NCBI RefSeq assembly: GCF_029360705.1
Contig: NZ_JARKMX010000008.1
Location: forward strand, 2,968,202 to 3,032,201
Length of the DNA: 64,000 nt
Reading direction: 5' to 3'
Source of the DNA: Paraflavitalea pollutisoli
Lineage (GTDB): Bacteria > Bacteroidota > Bacteroidia > Chitinophagales > Chitinophagaceae
Below, in pieces: positions 15,924 through 24,599 of the stretch. Position numbers and translations under genes: made by a program. The notes under the pieces were generated by a model. The model did not search any database and had not been told where the DNA came from. It was given only the letters and a program-made list of their open reading frames with translations. The first letter of the stretch is position 1. Each line of letters opens with the position of its first letter.

Positions 15924-17360
15924 CTACATACGGAAGGTCACCACAAAAGTAGTTCCGCTGCCGATGACCGATTGAACATCGACCTCCGCATTATGCGCCT
16001 GAATAATGTTCAGCGTAGCAGCAAGGCCAAGGCCCAGCCCATTGCGTTTGGAAGTAAAATAGGGCTCAAACAGGCGCTGTAGGTTATCTTCCGATATACC
16101 CGACCCATTGTCGGTGATCCGCACTTCGCAGACACTGCCATATTTAGTCATAGCCACCTCCAGCTTGCCAGTCTCCTCTTCCATCGCCTCTACGGCATTG
16201 ATGATGATATTGAGAAAGGCGATCTTCAGCTTCTCTTTGTCGGCCGGGATCTGCAGGATATCATCCGGATACCGTATCTGAAGTTTGATGTTCTTCAGTA
16301 CGATGCGATCCATCGCCGAGGTGATACTTTCGTCGAGGATATCCTGCAGGGAAGTAGGCTGCAGGATCATCTCTGTAGGCCTTGCCGTATCCAGCAGTTC
16401 AGAGATGATGGCACCGATGCGCTTGGCATTGCGTTGAATGATGCCAAAATAACTATCCTGCGCTTCATTCACCTCATTGGCCCGCAGGTGATCGAGCGAC
16501 AGGTGAATATTGGTCAGCGGGTTTCTGATCTCATGCGCCAGCGTTCGCGCCAATCGTCCGGTGGCCGCCAGCTTTTCAGCCATCAGCACCGTCTTCTCCG
16601 CTTTTCGCAGGCCAGTGATATCATGCAAGATCCCCTGCACATAACGTGACCCATCCGGACGTTCGATCAGGGTGGCGGAAAAGATACAATTACGTTCTTC
16701 CCGATCTTTGTTAAGCAGATCTATCTCCACATCATCTACTTCACCCGTTTGCATCAACAGCCTCAGGTTGTCTGCCTCCTGCGATTCGATCATGAGATCG
16801 TAAAAGCTCATATCCGATAGTTGTTCCGAAGTATATCCCAACAGGGAGGCCGTAGCAGCATTAACAGAAATAAACTGCAGGTTGGTATCGGCCAGGAAGA
16901 TCGCATCCTTCGACCGTTCGAAGATGCTTCTGTATTTTAGTTCGTTGTCACGCAGGGCTTTCAGGGAGCGCGCTTTCTCCATGGTATAGCGAATACAGCG
17001 CTCCATCTTTTCCGTGGTCAGTTCCGATTTAACGAGGTAATCGGCAGCCCCCACCCGCATGGCTTCAATATCCACCGCTTGGTTGCCTTTACCGGTCAGC
17101 AGGATCATCGGCGCTTCGCAGTCACGTTCTACCGCTTCCCGCAGCAGATCGAGACCTGTTTTAGCCCCCAGGAAATAATCTATAAAGTAAATATCGTACC
17201 GTTTGTGACAGATATGATCCAGTGCTTCCTGGTACCGGAAACACCAGTCGACGATGAAGTTACCGCCATTGATGTCTTTGATAATACTGTTGGTCAGAAA
17301 GAAATCATCTTCATCGTCATCAACAACCAGTATACGTAGCGGGTCGGCAGAGATAAACAT
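15924..17360 (-). CDS. Receiver-PAS-histidine kinase
   Basis: A 478-residue soluble hybrid. An N-terminal receiver domain (acidic pocket DDDEDD, phospho-acceptor Asp61 in IDYFLG, Lys111) is followed by a PAS domain (about 140-250; ERSKDAIFLADTNLQFISVN) and a HisKA/HATPase core with phospho-His276 in TLAHEIRNPL and the ATP-binding NAVEAMEEE, DNGSGI and GLGLGLA motifs. It has no membrane segment, so it senses a cytoplasmic signal or is fed by another kinase. It is the last gene of the rpoN-regulator-kinase operon and starts 10 bases after the preceding kinase. Confidence 0.92.
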   Translation of the reverse strand: MFISADPLRILVVDDDEDDFFLTNSIIKDINGGNFIVDWCFRYQEALDHICHKRYDIYFIDYFLGAKTGLDLLREAVERDCEAPMILLTGKGNQAVDIEAMRVGAADYLVKSELTTEKMERCIRYTMEKARSLKALRDNELKYRSIFERSKDAIFLADTNLQFISVNAATASLLGYTSEQLSDMSFYDLMIESQEADNLRLLMQTGEVDDVEIDLLNKDREERNCIFSATLIERPDGSRYVQGILHDITGLRKAEKTVLMAEKLAATGRLARTLAHEIRNPLTNIHLSLDHLRANEVNEAQDSYFGIIQRNAKRIGAIISELLDTARPTEMILQPTSLQDILDESITSAMDRIVLKNIKLQIRYPDDILQIPADKEKLKIAFLNIIINAVEAMEEETGKLEVAMTKYGSVCEVRITDNGSGISEDNLQRLFEPYFTSKRNGLGLGLAATLNIIQAHNAEVDVQSVIGSGTTFVVTFRM

Positions 17361-17370
17361 AAGGTATAGT

Positions 17371-18927
17371 TTAAGGGACTTGCATTTCAGGCAATATGAT
17401 GGAGAACGTCGATCCCTGGCCGGGAATACTGGAGGCCATGATCAACCCCTTGTGATTATCCGTGATCTTGCGGCAGATGGCCAACCCCATACCCGATCCC
17501 GGGTACTCGGCTTTACCATGTAAGCGCTGGAATAACTGGAATATCTTTTCGGAGTAAGCTTCCTCGAACCCAATACCGTTATCAGCGAATTCAATGCGGT
17601 AATAAGGCTGATTGCTGCGTAGTTTCAGTTTATCTTTTTCTTTGCGCGTGAGGTGCTCGCTGCTGATCCTGATCATCGGCAACACCCCTTTCCGACGGAA
17701 CTTGATGGCATTGTTGAGCAGGTTGCCAAATAATTGTCGCATCTGGGTGGTCACCGCTTCGACGGTCGGCATCCCTCCCACCTGCACCTCCACTTTACCC
17801 TCCTCCACTTCCAGGTCCTGGTCATTCAACACTTCTTGAATAACCACGCCCAGGTCTTTCTTTTCAAAAGACACCTGGTTACGGGTAACGCGTGAAAACT
17901 CAAGCAGGTTCTCGATCAGGATCCGCATATTCTCGGCCGAAGCCATCATACGGTTCAGGTACAGACTGCCCTCGTCTGTGAGTTGGTCGGCACATTTATT
18001 TTTAAGCCGCTCCCCAAAAGTAGTCAGCTTACGCAACGGCTCCTGCAGGTCATGAGAAGCCACATAGGCAAACTCTTCCAGGTCATGGTTCGAGCGGTTG
18101 AGCTCCTGCACCTTGACTTCCAATTCCTGCTCATACTCTTTCAGACGTGTAATATCGCGCACCGTGCCAAGTACCCGGGAAGCATTGCCCTGCTGGTCTT
18201 TCAGCACTTTACCAAATACCTCCACGGCTTTCACCGTGCCGTCTTTCGTGATCAGCATGGACTGGCGAACATAGGTCTCTCCGTTATTGATGATCTCCTG
18301 AATGGCATTGTTTGCTTTCCGCTGCTCGTCGGGCTGCATGTGCAGGCGGTAAAATTCAACGAGGTCCATCTCCTCCTTACGGTCTTCAGGCCTATAGCCG
18401 AGTAGCTGGTACATACCATCCGACCAGGTCATGCGATTGGTGGCCATATCAAGTTCCCAGTTGCCGACGTTCAGGAATTCTTCCTTCTGTCCTACAATCC
18501 GTTTATAGTGCATGAGGTCGTGTAACATCTGTGTCTTCTCCGTAACATCCCGGTTGATGGCTACACCTTTCACGACCTCCCCCTGCCCATCCAGTACAAA
18601 CTTCATCTTGATATTGATGATCCTTTGTTCCTGCTGGTGGGTGGTAAGCCTGTAAGTATACTCAAACGGGGTCCTGGTAGCAATGGCATTACTACGGATA
18701 TGACGGAATTCTTCGGCATCCTGCGGATGCACATGGCTGAGGTAAAATTCATCAGACAGTTGCGGGGCCGACTGGCGGTCGTATCCCATGATACGGTACA
18801 TCCCTTCCGACCAGGACATTTTATCTGAAGCCACATCCCATTGCCAGGTTCCAAATTGAAGCAACTCCTCCGTATCATTCATCAACTCCCTCAGCTTATT
18901 AATATGGCTCGTTTCTTCAACGGTCAT
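17371..18927 (-). CDS. PAS-PAS histidine kinase
   Basis: A 518-residue soluble kinase. Two PAS domains (about 20-130 and 150-262), each with the WSEGMYRIMGYD / WSDGMYQLLGYRP type motif, are followed by a coiled coil and a HisKA domain with phospho-His292 in VASHDLQEPLRKL, then the HATPase with NAIKFRRKG, DNGIGFEEAY and GSGMGLAICRKI. It has no transmembrane segment. It lies 9 bases after the NtrC-type regulator and is the natural candidate to phosphorylate it. The SHDLQEPLRK box is the common phytochrome-type kinase form in Bacteroidota. Confidence 0.92.
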   Translation of the reverse strand: MTVEETSHINKLRELMNDTEELLQFGTWQWDVASDKMSWSEGMYRIMGYDRQSAPQLSDEFYLSHVHPQDAEEFRHIRSNAIATRTPFEYTYRLTTHQQEQRIINIKMKFVLDGQGEVVKGVAINRDVTEKTQMLHDLMHYKRIVGQKEEFLNVGNWELDMATNRMTWSDGMYQLLGYRPEDRKEEMDLVEFYRLHMQPDEQRKANNAIQEIINNGETYVRQSMLITKDGTVKAVEVFGKVLKDQQGNASRVLGTVRDITRLKEYEQELEVKVQELNRSNHDLEEFAYVASHDLQEPLRKLTTFGERLKNKCADQLTDEGSLYLNRMMASAENMRILIENLLEFSRVTRNQVSFEKKDLGVVIQEVLNDQDLEVEEGKVEVQVGGMPTVEAVTTQMRQLFGNLLNNAIKFRRKGVLPMIRISSEHLTRKEKDKLKLRSNQPYYRIEFADNGIGFEEAYSEKIFQLFQRLHGKAEYPGSGMGLAICRKITDNHKGLIMASSIPGQGSTFSIILPEMQVP

Positions 18928-18936
18928 GATATTGGT

Positions 18937-20421
18937 TTAGCGATTATTCAACTCCTGGTACAACTTGATCTTATTGTACAGGGTCTTACGGTCGATATTC
19001 AGGAGGCGGGCAGCTTTGCTCTTATTGAAATTCGTTTCTTTCAACGCTTTCAGGATCATTTCGTATTCCAGATCGATGGAAGCTTCCTTCAAGCTATTCT
19101 CGTTGAAGGGCTTGTTGCGAACGGGAGCCGTAGCAACCGTATCGCGGATGGGCATTGCCACCATGGGCGACTCGGCCACGCTATCATTGTTATGATCGAA
19201 TAACAGTTTGCGGTAATTACTAATCTCGAAAGGCAGGCTGCGGTCTTCCACGAAGTCCCCGTCGGAGAGCAACGCGGCACGCTTTACCACGTTTTTCAGT
19301 TCACGCAGGTTACCATGCCATACATAATTACGGAAGATGTCTTCCACTTCGGGCGAGAAACCGCGAATACGTTTGCCCAGACTTTCATTCGCTTTTTGCA
19401 GGAAGTGACGGGCAAACACCATAATGTCTTCTTTACGCTGCCGCAAAGGTGGTACGTCGATGGTAAATTCGTTGAAGCGGTGGAAAAGGTCTTCCCGGAA
19501 TTTGCCTTTCTGGGCGGCATCCCACAACCGTTCGTTACTCGCAATGATGATGCGCACATCGAGGGAAATATCTTTGGTCCCCCCTACGCGGCGCATTTTT
19601 CGCTCCTGGATCACACGCAGCAGGGATACTTGTATTTCGTAAGACAGGTTGGCGATCTCATCGAGGAAGATGGTACCTCCGTTGGCCAGTTCAAAACTGC
19701 CAGCCTTCTGGTTGATGGCGCCCGTAAAGGCACCTTTTTCATGGCCAAACAATTCACTGCCCGCCAATTCTTTCGACAGGGCACCGCAATCGATGGCTAC
19801 GAATGGATAAGCAGCCCGTTTGCTGCGCTTATGGATCTCTTGCGCAATGGCTTCTTTACCACTACCGCTTTCGCCGTAAATGATCACGCTATAGTCTGTA
19901 GGCCCCACCAGGATAATCTGGTCCATGATCTGCTGAAATACAGCACTGGTACCAAAAATATAGTCGGTATTACCGGTAAAGCCTTTTTTCTTATCAGGAT
20001 GATGATCTTCAATCGATATATTACCATTATTACTGGGTGCCGGCACGGCAGCAACTGAGGAGGATTTGAGGGCCGACTGAATGGTATTTAATATTTCTTC
20101 CGGGAACAATGGTTTCGTCACATAATCATACGCACCCATCTTCATCACATCAACAGCCGTTTTGAGGTCGTTGTAGCCAGTAATGATGATCACCGGCAAG
20201 GCGGGATACTTTTCTTTGATCTTCAGCAGCATCGTTTTGCCATCTACGCCTTCCAGGCGATAGTCACACAATACCAGGTCAAAATCCGTGTTCTCATCCA
20301 ACAGTTCCAGGGCCTTTTTAGCAGTATATGATTCATGGGTCTCGTATCCATGCTTGGTAAGGAACTTATTCATTAAGAAGCATATGTCACGATCGTCATC
20401 AATCACTAATATTTTAGGCAT
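18937..20421 (-). CDS. Sigma-54-dependent response regulator, NtrC/AtoC type
   Basis: A 494-residue three-domain activator. The receiver domain carries phospho-acceptor Asp53 (LCDYRLEG). The central AAA+ domain has Walker A GESGSGKEAIAQ, the sigma-54 contact loop GAFTGA (within GHEKGAFTGAINQ) and Walker B GGTIFLDEI. The C-terminus has a Fis-type helix-turn-helix: FNKSKAARLLNIDRKTLYNK. It should bind an upstream activating sequence and open sigma-54 promoters after phosphorylation. It is encoded directly after rpoN (84-base gap) and before its probable kinase (9-base gap), so the whole switch lies in one unit. Target promoters were not found in this window. Confidence 0.95.
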   Translation of the reverse strand: MPKILVIDDDRDICFLMNKFLTKHGYETHESYTAKKALELLDENTDFDLVLCDYRLEGVDGKTMLLKIKEKYPALPVIIITGYNDLKTAVDVMKMGAYDYVTKPLFPEEILNTIQSALKSSSVAAVPAPSNNGNISIEDHHPDKKKGFTGNTDYIFGTSAVFQQIMDQIILVGPTDYSVIIYGESGSGKEAIAQEIHKRSKRAAYPFVAIDCGALSKELAGSELFGHEKGAFTGAINQKAGSFELANGGTIFLDEIANLSYEIQVSLLRVIQERKMRRVGGTKDISLDVRIIIASNERLWDAAQKGKFREDLFHRFNEFTIDVPPLRQRKEDIMVFARHFLQKANESLGKRIRGFSPEVEDIFRNYVWHGNLRELKNVVKRAALLSDGDFVEDRSLPFEISNYRKLLFDHNNDSVAESPMVAMPIRDTVATAPVRNKPFNENSLKEASIDLEYEMILKALKETNFNKSKAARLLNIDRKTLYNKIKLYQELNNR

Positions 20422-20505
20422 ATTAAGTGGGTTAATTTGGTATTAATTAATGTTTAGCATTTTAGTTCCTATAAAATTTGAAGCCAAGGGGTTCTTTTTC
20501 CCGAA

Positions 20506-21918
20506 TTACCTCCACAAAGCACGCATCTGAGCCGTGGGGATACGCAGTAGCTCCCGGTATTTGGCCACGGTACGGCGGGCAATCTTGAATCCTTTGCGAG
20601 CCAGCACCACCACCAACTGGTGATCGGTAAACGGCGTTTTCTTGTCTTCTGCAGCAATCGCTTCTTCCAGGGCAAATTGTATGATCCGGTTGCTGATCAC
20701 TTCGCCCTCTACATTGGCCATACCTTCGGAGAAGAGGTCCTTCAACAGGATATTGCCAAAAGGAGTAGCCGCATATTTGTTGCTGGTAATACGGGATACC
20801 GTCGAAATATCGACACCGATCTCCTGCGCAATATTCTTGAGGATCATGGGGCGCAACAACAATGGATCGCCCTCCTTGAAATATTCATACTGCCATTTCA
20901 CAATGGTCTTCATAATCTTCAGCATGGTGCTTTCGCGCTGCTGAATAGCCGATACGAACCACTCAGCCGCCTGCAGTTTACTCTTCATGTATTGCTCGGC
21001 AGCCTTGTCTTTTTTGGCACACTGGTTCTTCACGGTTTCCATCCAAGAATGGTTGATGTGCAGGGATGCCGAACGCTGACGCGCCAGGGATACTTCGATA
21101 TTATCCCCTTCTACCGTAATGATAAAATCGGGGATGATATAGTTCTTGGCCACAGGCTCTTCCAGGCGTACATTGATAGGCTGCAATTGCAGCGAGGCGA
21201 TCAATTCCAGGATGATCCTGAACTCGTCTTCATCCAGCTTCAGACACTCCCTTACTTTTTCCAACTGCCGGTTCTTCAGATCGGTATAATGATCGCGGAT
21301 CAACTTCAGCGCAGCTGCCACATCAGGTTGAGCGGTGTTCATGCGCTCCAGTTGTAACTGCAGGCACTCGCGTATATCCCTGGCACCTACGCCGGGAGGA
21401 TCCAGACTTTGTATCGTTTTCAATACGCCTTCCAGATCGGCACCTTCAATCCATTCACCAAATTTGAACGACATGTCTTCTGCGAGCGTCGATAAACTTT
21501 GCTCCAGCATGCCACTCTCGTTCAACGAGTCGATGATATAGCAGGCCCTGCTGAAATCCTGCTCGCCGAGCAGCAATAGCCGGCACTGCTCTTTCAATTG
21601 CGCCCGGAAATCAGCCGTTTGCACCAGGGGCCGCTCCGGAATGTCTTCACCGGAAAAATAATTGGCATATTCAACCTTGTAATCGGGAATATCATCGTAG
21701 CCAAATTCTTCCCAATCGGCAAAGTCCTGCACGGCTTCCTTCTCGTCCTTCAGAACATTTTCATCATTCTTAGTTTCCTCCAACAATGGATTCTCTTCAA
21801 TTTCCTGTTCAATACGATGTTCCAGCTCCAAAGTATTCAGATGAAACAAATTCAACAGCTGAATCTGCTGTGGCAGGATGCGTACCTGTTGTTTCTGTGT
21901 AAGGTGTTGATGGATCAT
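20506..21918 (-). CDS. rpoN: RNA polymerase sigma-54 factor
   Basis: A 470-residue sigma-54. The Gln/Leu-rich activator-contact region (LPQQIQLLNLFHLNTLELEH, then EIEENPLLEE) is at the very N-terminus, then an acidic linker, the core-binding domain and a C-terminal DNA-binding domain ending in the RpoN box ARRTVAKYRELL. The start at 21918 places the conserved region directly at the N-terminus; 20 upstream in-frame codons (from 21978) do not match the family. It is the first gene of the operon with the NtrC-type regulator and two kinases. The last residues after the RpoN box are RIPTAQMRALWR. Confidence 0.96.
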   Translation of the reverse strand: MIHQHLTQKQQVRILPQQIQLLNLFHLNTLELEHRIEQEIEENPLLEETKNDENVLKDEKEAVQDFADWEEFGYDDIPDYKVEYANYFSGEDIPERPLVQTADFRAQLKEQCRLLLLGEQDFSRACYIIDSLNESGMLEQSLSTLAEDMSFKFGEWIEGADLEGVLKTIQSLDPPGVGARDIRECLQLQLERMNTAQPDVAAALKLIRDHYTDLKNRQLEKVRECLKLDEDEFRIILELIASLQLQPINVRLEEPVAKNYIIPDFIITVEGDNIEVSLARQRSASLHINHSWMETVKNQCAKKDKAAEQYMKSKLQAAEWFVSAIQQRESTMLKIMKTIVKWQYEYFKEGDPLLLRPMILKNIAQEIGVDISTVSRITSNKYAATPFGNILLKDLFSEGMANVEGEVISNRIIQFALEEAIAAEDKKTPFTDHQLVVVLARKGFKIARRTVAKYRELLRIPTAQMRALWR

Positions 21919-22092
21919 GTCAAAAAGATTGTGAGGGTAGTATAACAAGCATCTTTCCAAAAAATACTTTTTTGCCAAAAACGCCGTAAATACTGAATTT
22001 TACTGCACCCTGACTGATTTTCAACGCCGATCATTGGTTCAACAAGCTGACCAACTGTAGAACAAATTACACAATTTGGGGAGAATCATCTC

Positions 22093-23493
22093 ATGAAATT
22101 CAGGTTTCAATACATTTACGGATTGTTCATTTTGTCGTTTGGCATCCTTACCGTGCTCGCTTTCCAGTTTTACAAGCGCCTCCAGGAATCCAATACCGTT
22201 TCCAACCAGGTAGAACACAATTACCAGACGATGTACCTGCTTAGCCAGGTCGACTCCTATCTAAAGGATGTCATCAACGCCGAAAGCGAGCTGTTGCTGA
22301 CTGGCGACAGCACCCACCTGGCCACGGCCCTGACCAACGCCCACCGCATCAAACCCCTGCTGGATACCATTCACCGGCTCATTATTCAGACCGGCAACCA
22401 GGAAGTCAATTTCATCCGCCTCGAACGGCTGGTGACCACCCGCCTGTCGATGGTGAAAAACAATATGGGCAAAGCCATGCGGAACATGGCGCAGGAAAGC
22501 CTGCACCAACGGCTGCTGGAGGCCAGGGTGCTGATGGCCGACTACCAGCCACTGTATGATCAAATGCTGTCGAAAGAAACATTGATCAAAACGCAAAGGG
22601 ACTCGCAGAAAGAGTCCGGGCAACGGAATACCCCGAATTTCCTCTACGCCACGTTTATCTTCTCGGCCATAGTGCTCGTCATCTCTTTTGTGTTCATTAT
22701 CCGGGAGCTCACCAAAAGACTGGAATACCAACACCAGTTACAACAACAACTGGGCAGTCTCAACCGGGCCAATGCCGAATTGGAGCAACTCACCAATATC
22801 GCATCGCATCACCTGCAGGAGCCGCTGCGCAAGATCCAGACCTTCGGCAACCAGATCATTTCGCGGCATAAGGACCTGCCGGAGGAAGTAAAAATGCTAC
22901 TGGGCAAGATGGACCTGGCGGCCAAACACATGCATGGCCTTACCCGCGATATGGTACGATATTCGAGCCTCATCAATACCCAGGAAACCCTGATGCAGAC
23001 CGACCTCAATTATGTACTGATGAAGGCCGCCGAGCATATGGATGAAAAGCTTACGCTGCGGCAGGGAAAGCTGGTTGTGGCCAATACCCTCCCGGTGATC
23101 AGGGGTATACCTACGCAACTGGTTATTCTCTTTGAGCAACTCATCGACAACTCCATCAAATTTGCCCGTAAAGACATCGCGCCCGTCATTACCGTCACCA
23201 ACGAAATACTGGCTGGCCAAAAGATCAGTGACAAGATCAAGTCTGTACTGGGCGGCACCACCTATTACAAGATTACCATCGCCGACAACGGGATGGGGTT
23301 TGACAATAAATATGTGGACAAGATGTTCTACCTCTTCCAGCAACTGGAATCTCCTCAAGGCCTGTATCAAAGCAAAGGCATCGGACTGCCGATGGTGCAG
23401 CGCATCATGATCAACCACGGCGGTACTGTAACGGCTACCGGTATTGCCGGCGAAGCCGCCATATTCACCCTTTACTTTCCGGTTGAACCCTAA
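22093..23493 (+). CDS. Membrane histidine kinase with CHASE3-like sensor and altered phospho box
   Basis: A 466-residue kinase with two membrane segments (about 8-26 and 184-204) enclosing a helical periplasmic sensor of the CHASE3 type. The HisKA box reads IASHHLQEPLRKI: His239 is the phospho-acceptor, but the next residue, normally Asp or Glu, is His240. The HATPase motifs are DNSIKFARK, DNGMGFDNKY and GIGLPMVQRI. The conserved acidic residue after the His normally helps phosphotransfer and phosphatase activity, so its loss may slow turnover. It is divergent from rpoN across a 174-base gap, and no cognate regulator is adjacent on its strand. Confidence 0.88.
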   Translation: MKFRFQYIYGLFILSFGILTVLAFQFYKRLQESNTVSNQVEHNYQTMYLLSQVDSYLKDVINAESELLLTGDSTHLATALTNAHRIKPLLDTIHRLIIQTGNQEVNFIRLERLVTTRLSMVKNNMGKAMRNMAQESLHQRLLEARVLMADYQPLYDQMLSKETLIKTQRDSQKESGQRNTPNFLYATFIFSAIVLVISFVFIIRELTKRLEYQHQLQQQLGSLNRANAELEQLTNIASHHLQEPLRKIQTFGNQIISRHKDLPEEVKMLLGKMDLAAKHMHGLTRDMVRYSSLINTQETLMQTDLNYVLMKAAEHMDEKLTLRQGKLVVANTLPVIRGIPTQLVILFEQLIDNSIKFARKDIAPVITVTNEILAGQKISDKIKSVLGGTTYYKITIADNGMGFDNKYVDKMFYLFQQLESPQGLYQSKGIGLPMVQRIMINHGGTVTATGIAGEAAIFTLYFPVEP

Positions 23494-23582
23494 CCCATCG
23501 TCGCTGTAGACCATTGTCCCCAGCCAGTCAATGGTATAAGTGTTGCCTTTTACCTTACACAGCAAGAAAAGCAACTACAGCC

Positions 23583-24599
23583 ATGTCCGACAATACGTTT
23601 ACCTGGGGAGTCATTGGTCCAGGCAATATTGCCAGCACGTTTGCCGACGATCTCGCACATATACATCCGGTCAGGCACCGCATCGGTGCAGTACTATCAC
23701 ACAGCCTGGAGAAGGCGGCCGACTTTGCAGATAAAGAAGACGCACCCCGCTATTTCGACAACCTTGAATTATTTGTACAGGATGCGAAAGTAGATGCCGT
23801 ATACATCGCTACACCGCACCCCCTGCACTATGAAGCCACCCTGCAATGCCTGCAAAACCGGTTGCCCGTTTTGTGCGAAAAGCCGATGGGCATGAACCAG
23901 CGGCAGGTGCAGGAAATGATTGATGCAGCAGCACGACACCAGACCTTCCTGCTGGAGGGTATGTGGGTCCGTTTCCTGCCCAGCATCCGGAAGGTGTTGG
24001 AACTGGTCGATGAAGGCGCTATCGGAAAAGTGCTGTCGGTGAGGGCCGATCTGAGCTTTAAGGCACCGGAAGAACCAGACAGCCGCTACTTCGATCCTGA
24101 AAAAGGAGGAGGCTCCCTGCTCGACCTGGGCATCTATCCCGTGTTCCTCGCGCACCTGCTGCTGGGCAAACCAACCGGCATCCGCGCATATGCACAACTC
24201 ACCAGCCAGCAGATCGATGAGGCCTGTGTAGCGATCCTCGAATATAGTAACGAAGCTTACGCCACCATCGAGTCGTCCCTGGTCATTCAAACCGCCAACA
24301 CCGCCAGTATTTATGGAGAAAAAGGCAGGATACTGATCGATACGCAATGGAATGAAAAACCATCCCGCATCGTGCTGACGCATTATGAAGGCGATGAGCA
24401 GGTCTTTCCCTGCGCATGGAAAGGTCATGGCCTCCAATTTGAAGCAGAAGAGGTCTGCCGCTGCGTACGCGCCAATCAGCTTTATAGTGAGCATTTTTGC
24501 CACTCCTTCAGCCTCGACCTGGTGTCCACACTCGACGCCATCCGGCACCAAACAGGCATTATCTACCCGGCCGACAAAAAAATAAACTCTACCCCATGA
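23583..24599 (+). CDS. Gfo/Idh/MocA-family oxidoreductase
   Basis: A 338-residue NAD(P)-dependent oxidoreductase. The nucleotide-binding motif GVIGPGNIAST is at about residues 9-19, followed by the family motifs YIATPHPLHYE and CEKPMGMNQRQV. These enzymes oxidise or reduce sugars, dihydrodiols or inositols, and this one resembles the dihydrodiol/sugar dehydrogenase branch. The start at 23583 is chosen because upstream in-frame codons lack homology. The stop codon overlaps the start of the alpha-amylase gene (ATGA), so the two are translationally coupled, which suggests a sugar-related role. Confidence 0.88.
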   Translation: MSDNTFTWGVIGPGNIASTFADDLAHIHPVRHRIGAVLSHSLEKAADFADKEDAPRYFDNLELFVQDAKVDAVYIATPHPLHYEATLQCLQNRLPVLCEKPMGMNQRQVQEMIDAAARHQTFLLEGMWVRFLPSIRKVLELVDEGAIGKVLSVRADLSFKAPEEPDSRYFDPEKGGGSLLDLGIYPVFLAHLLLGKPTGIRAYAQLTSQQIDEACVAILEYSNEAYATIESSLVIQTANTASIYGEKGRILIDTQWNEKPSRIVLTHYEGDEQVFPCAWKGHGLQFEAEEVCRCVRANQLYSEHFCHSFSLDLVSTLDAIRHQTGIIYPADKKINSTP

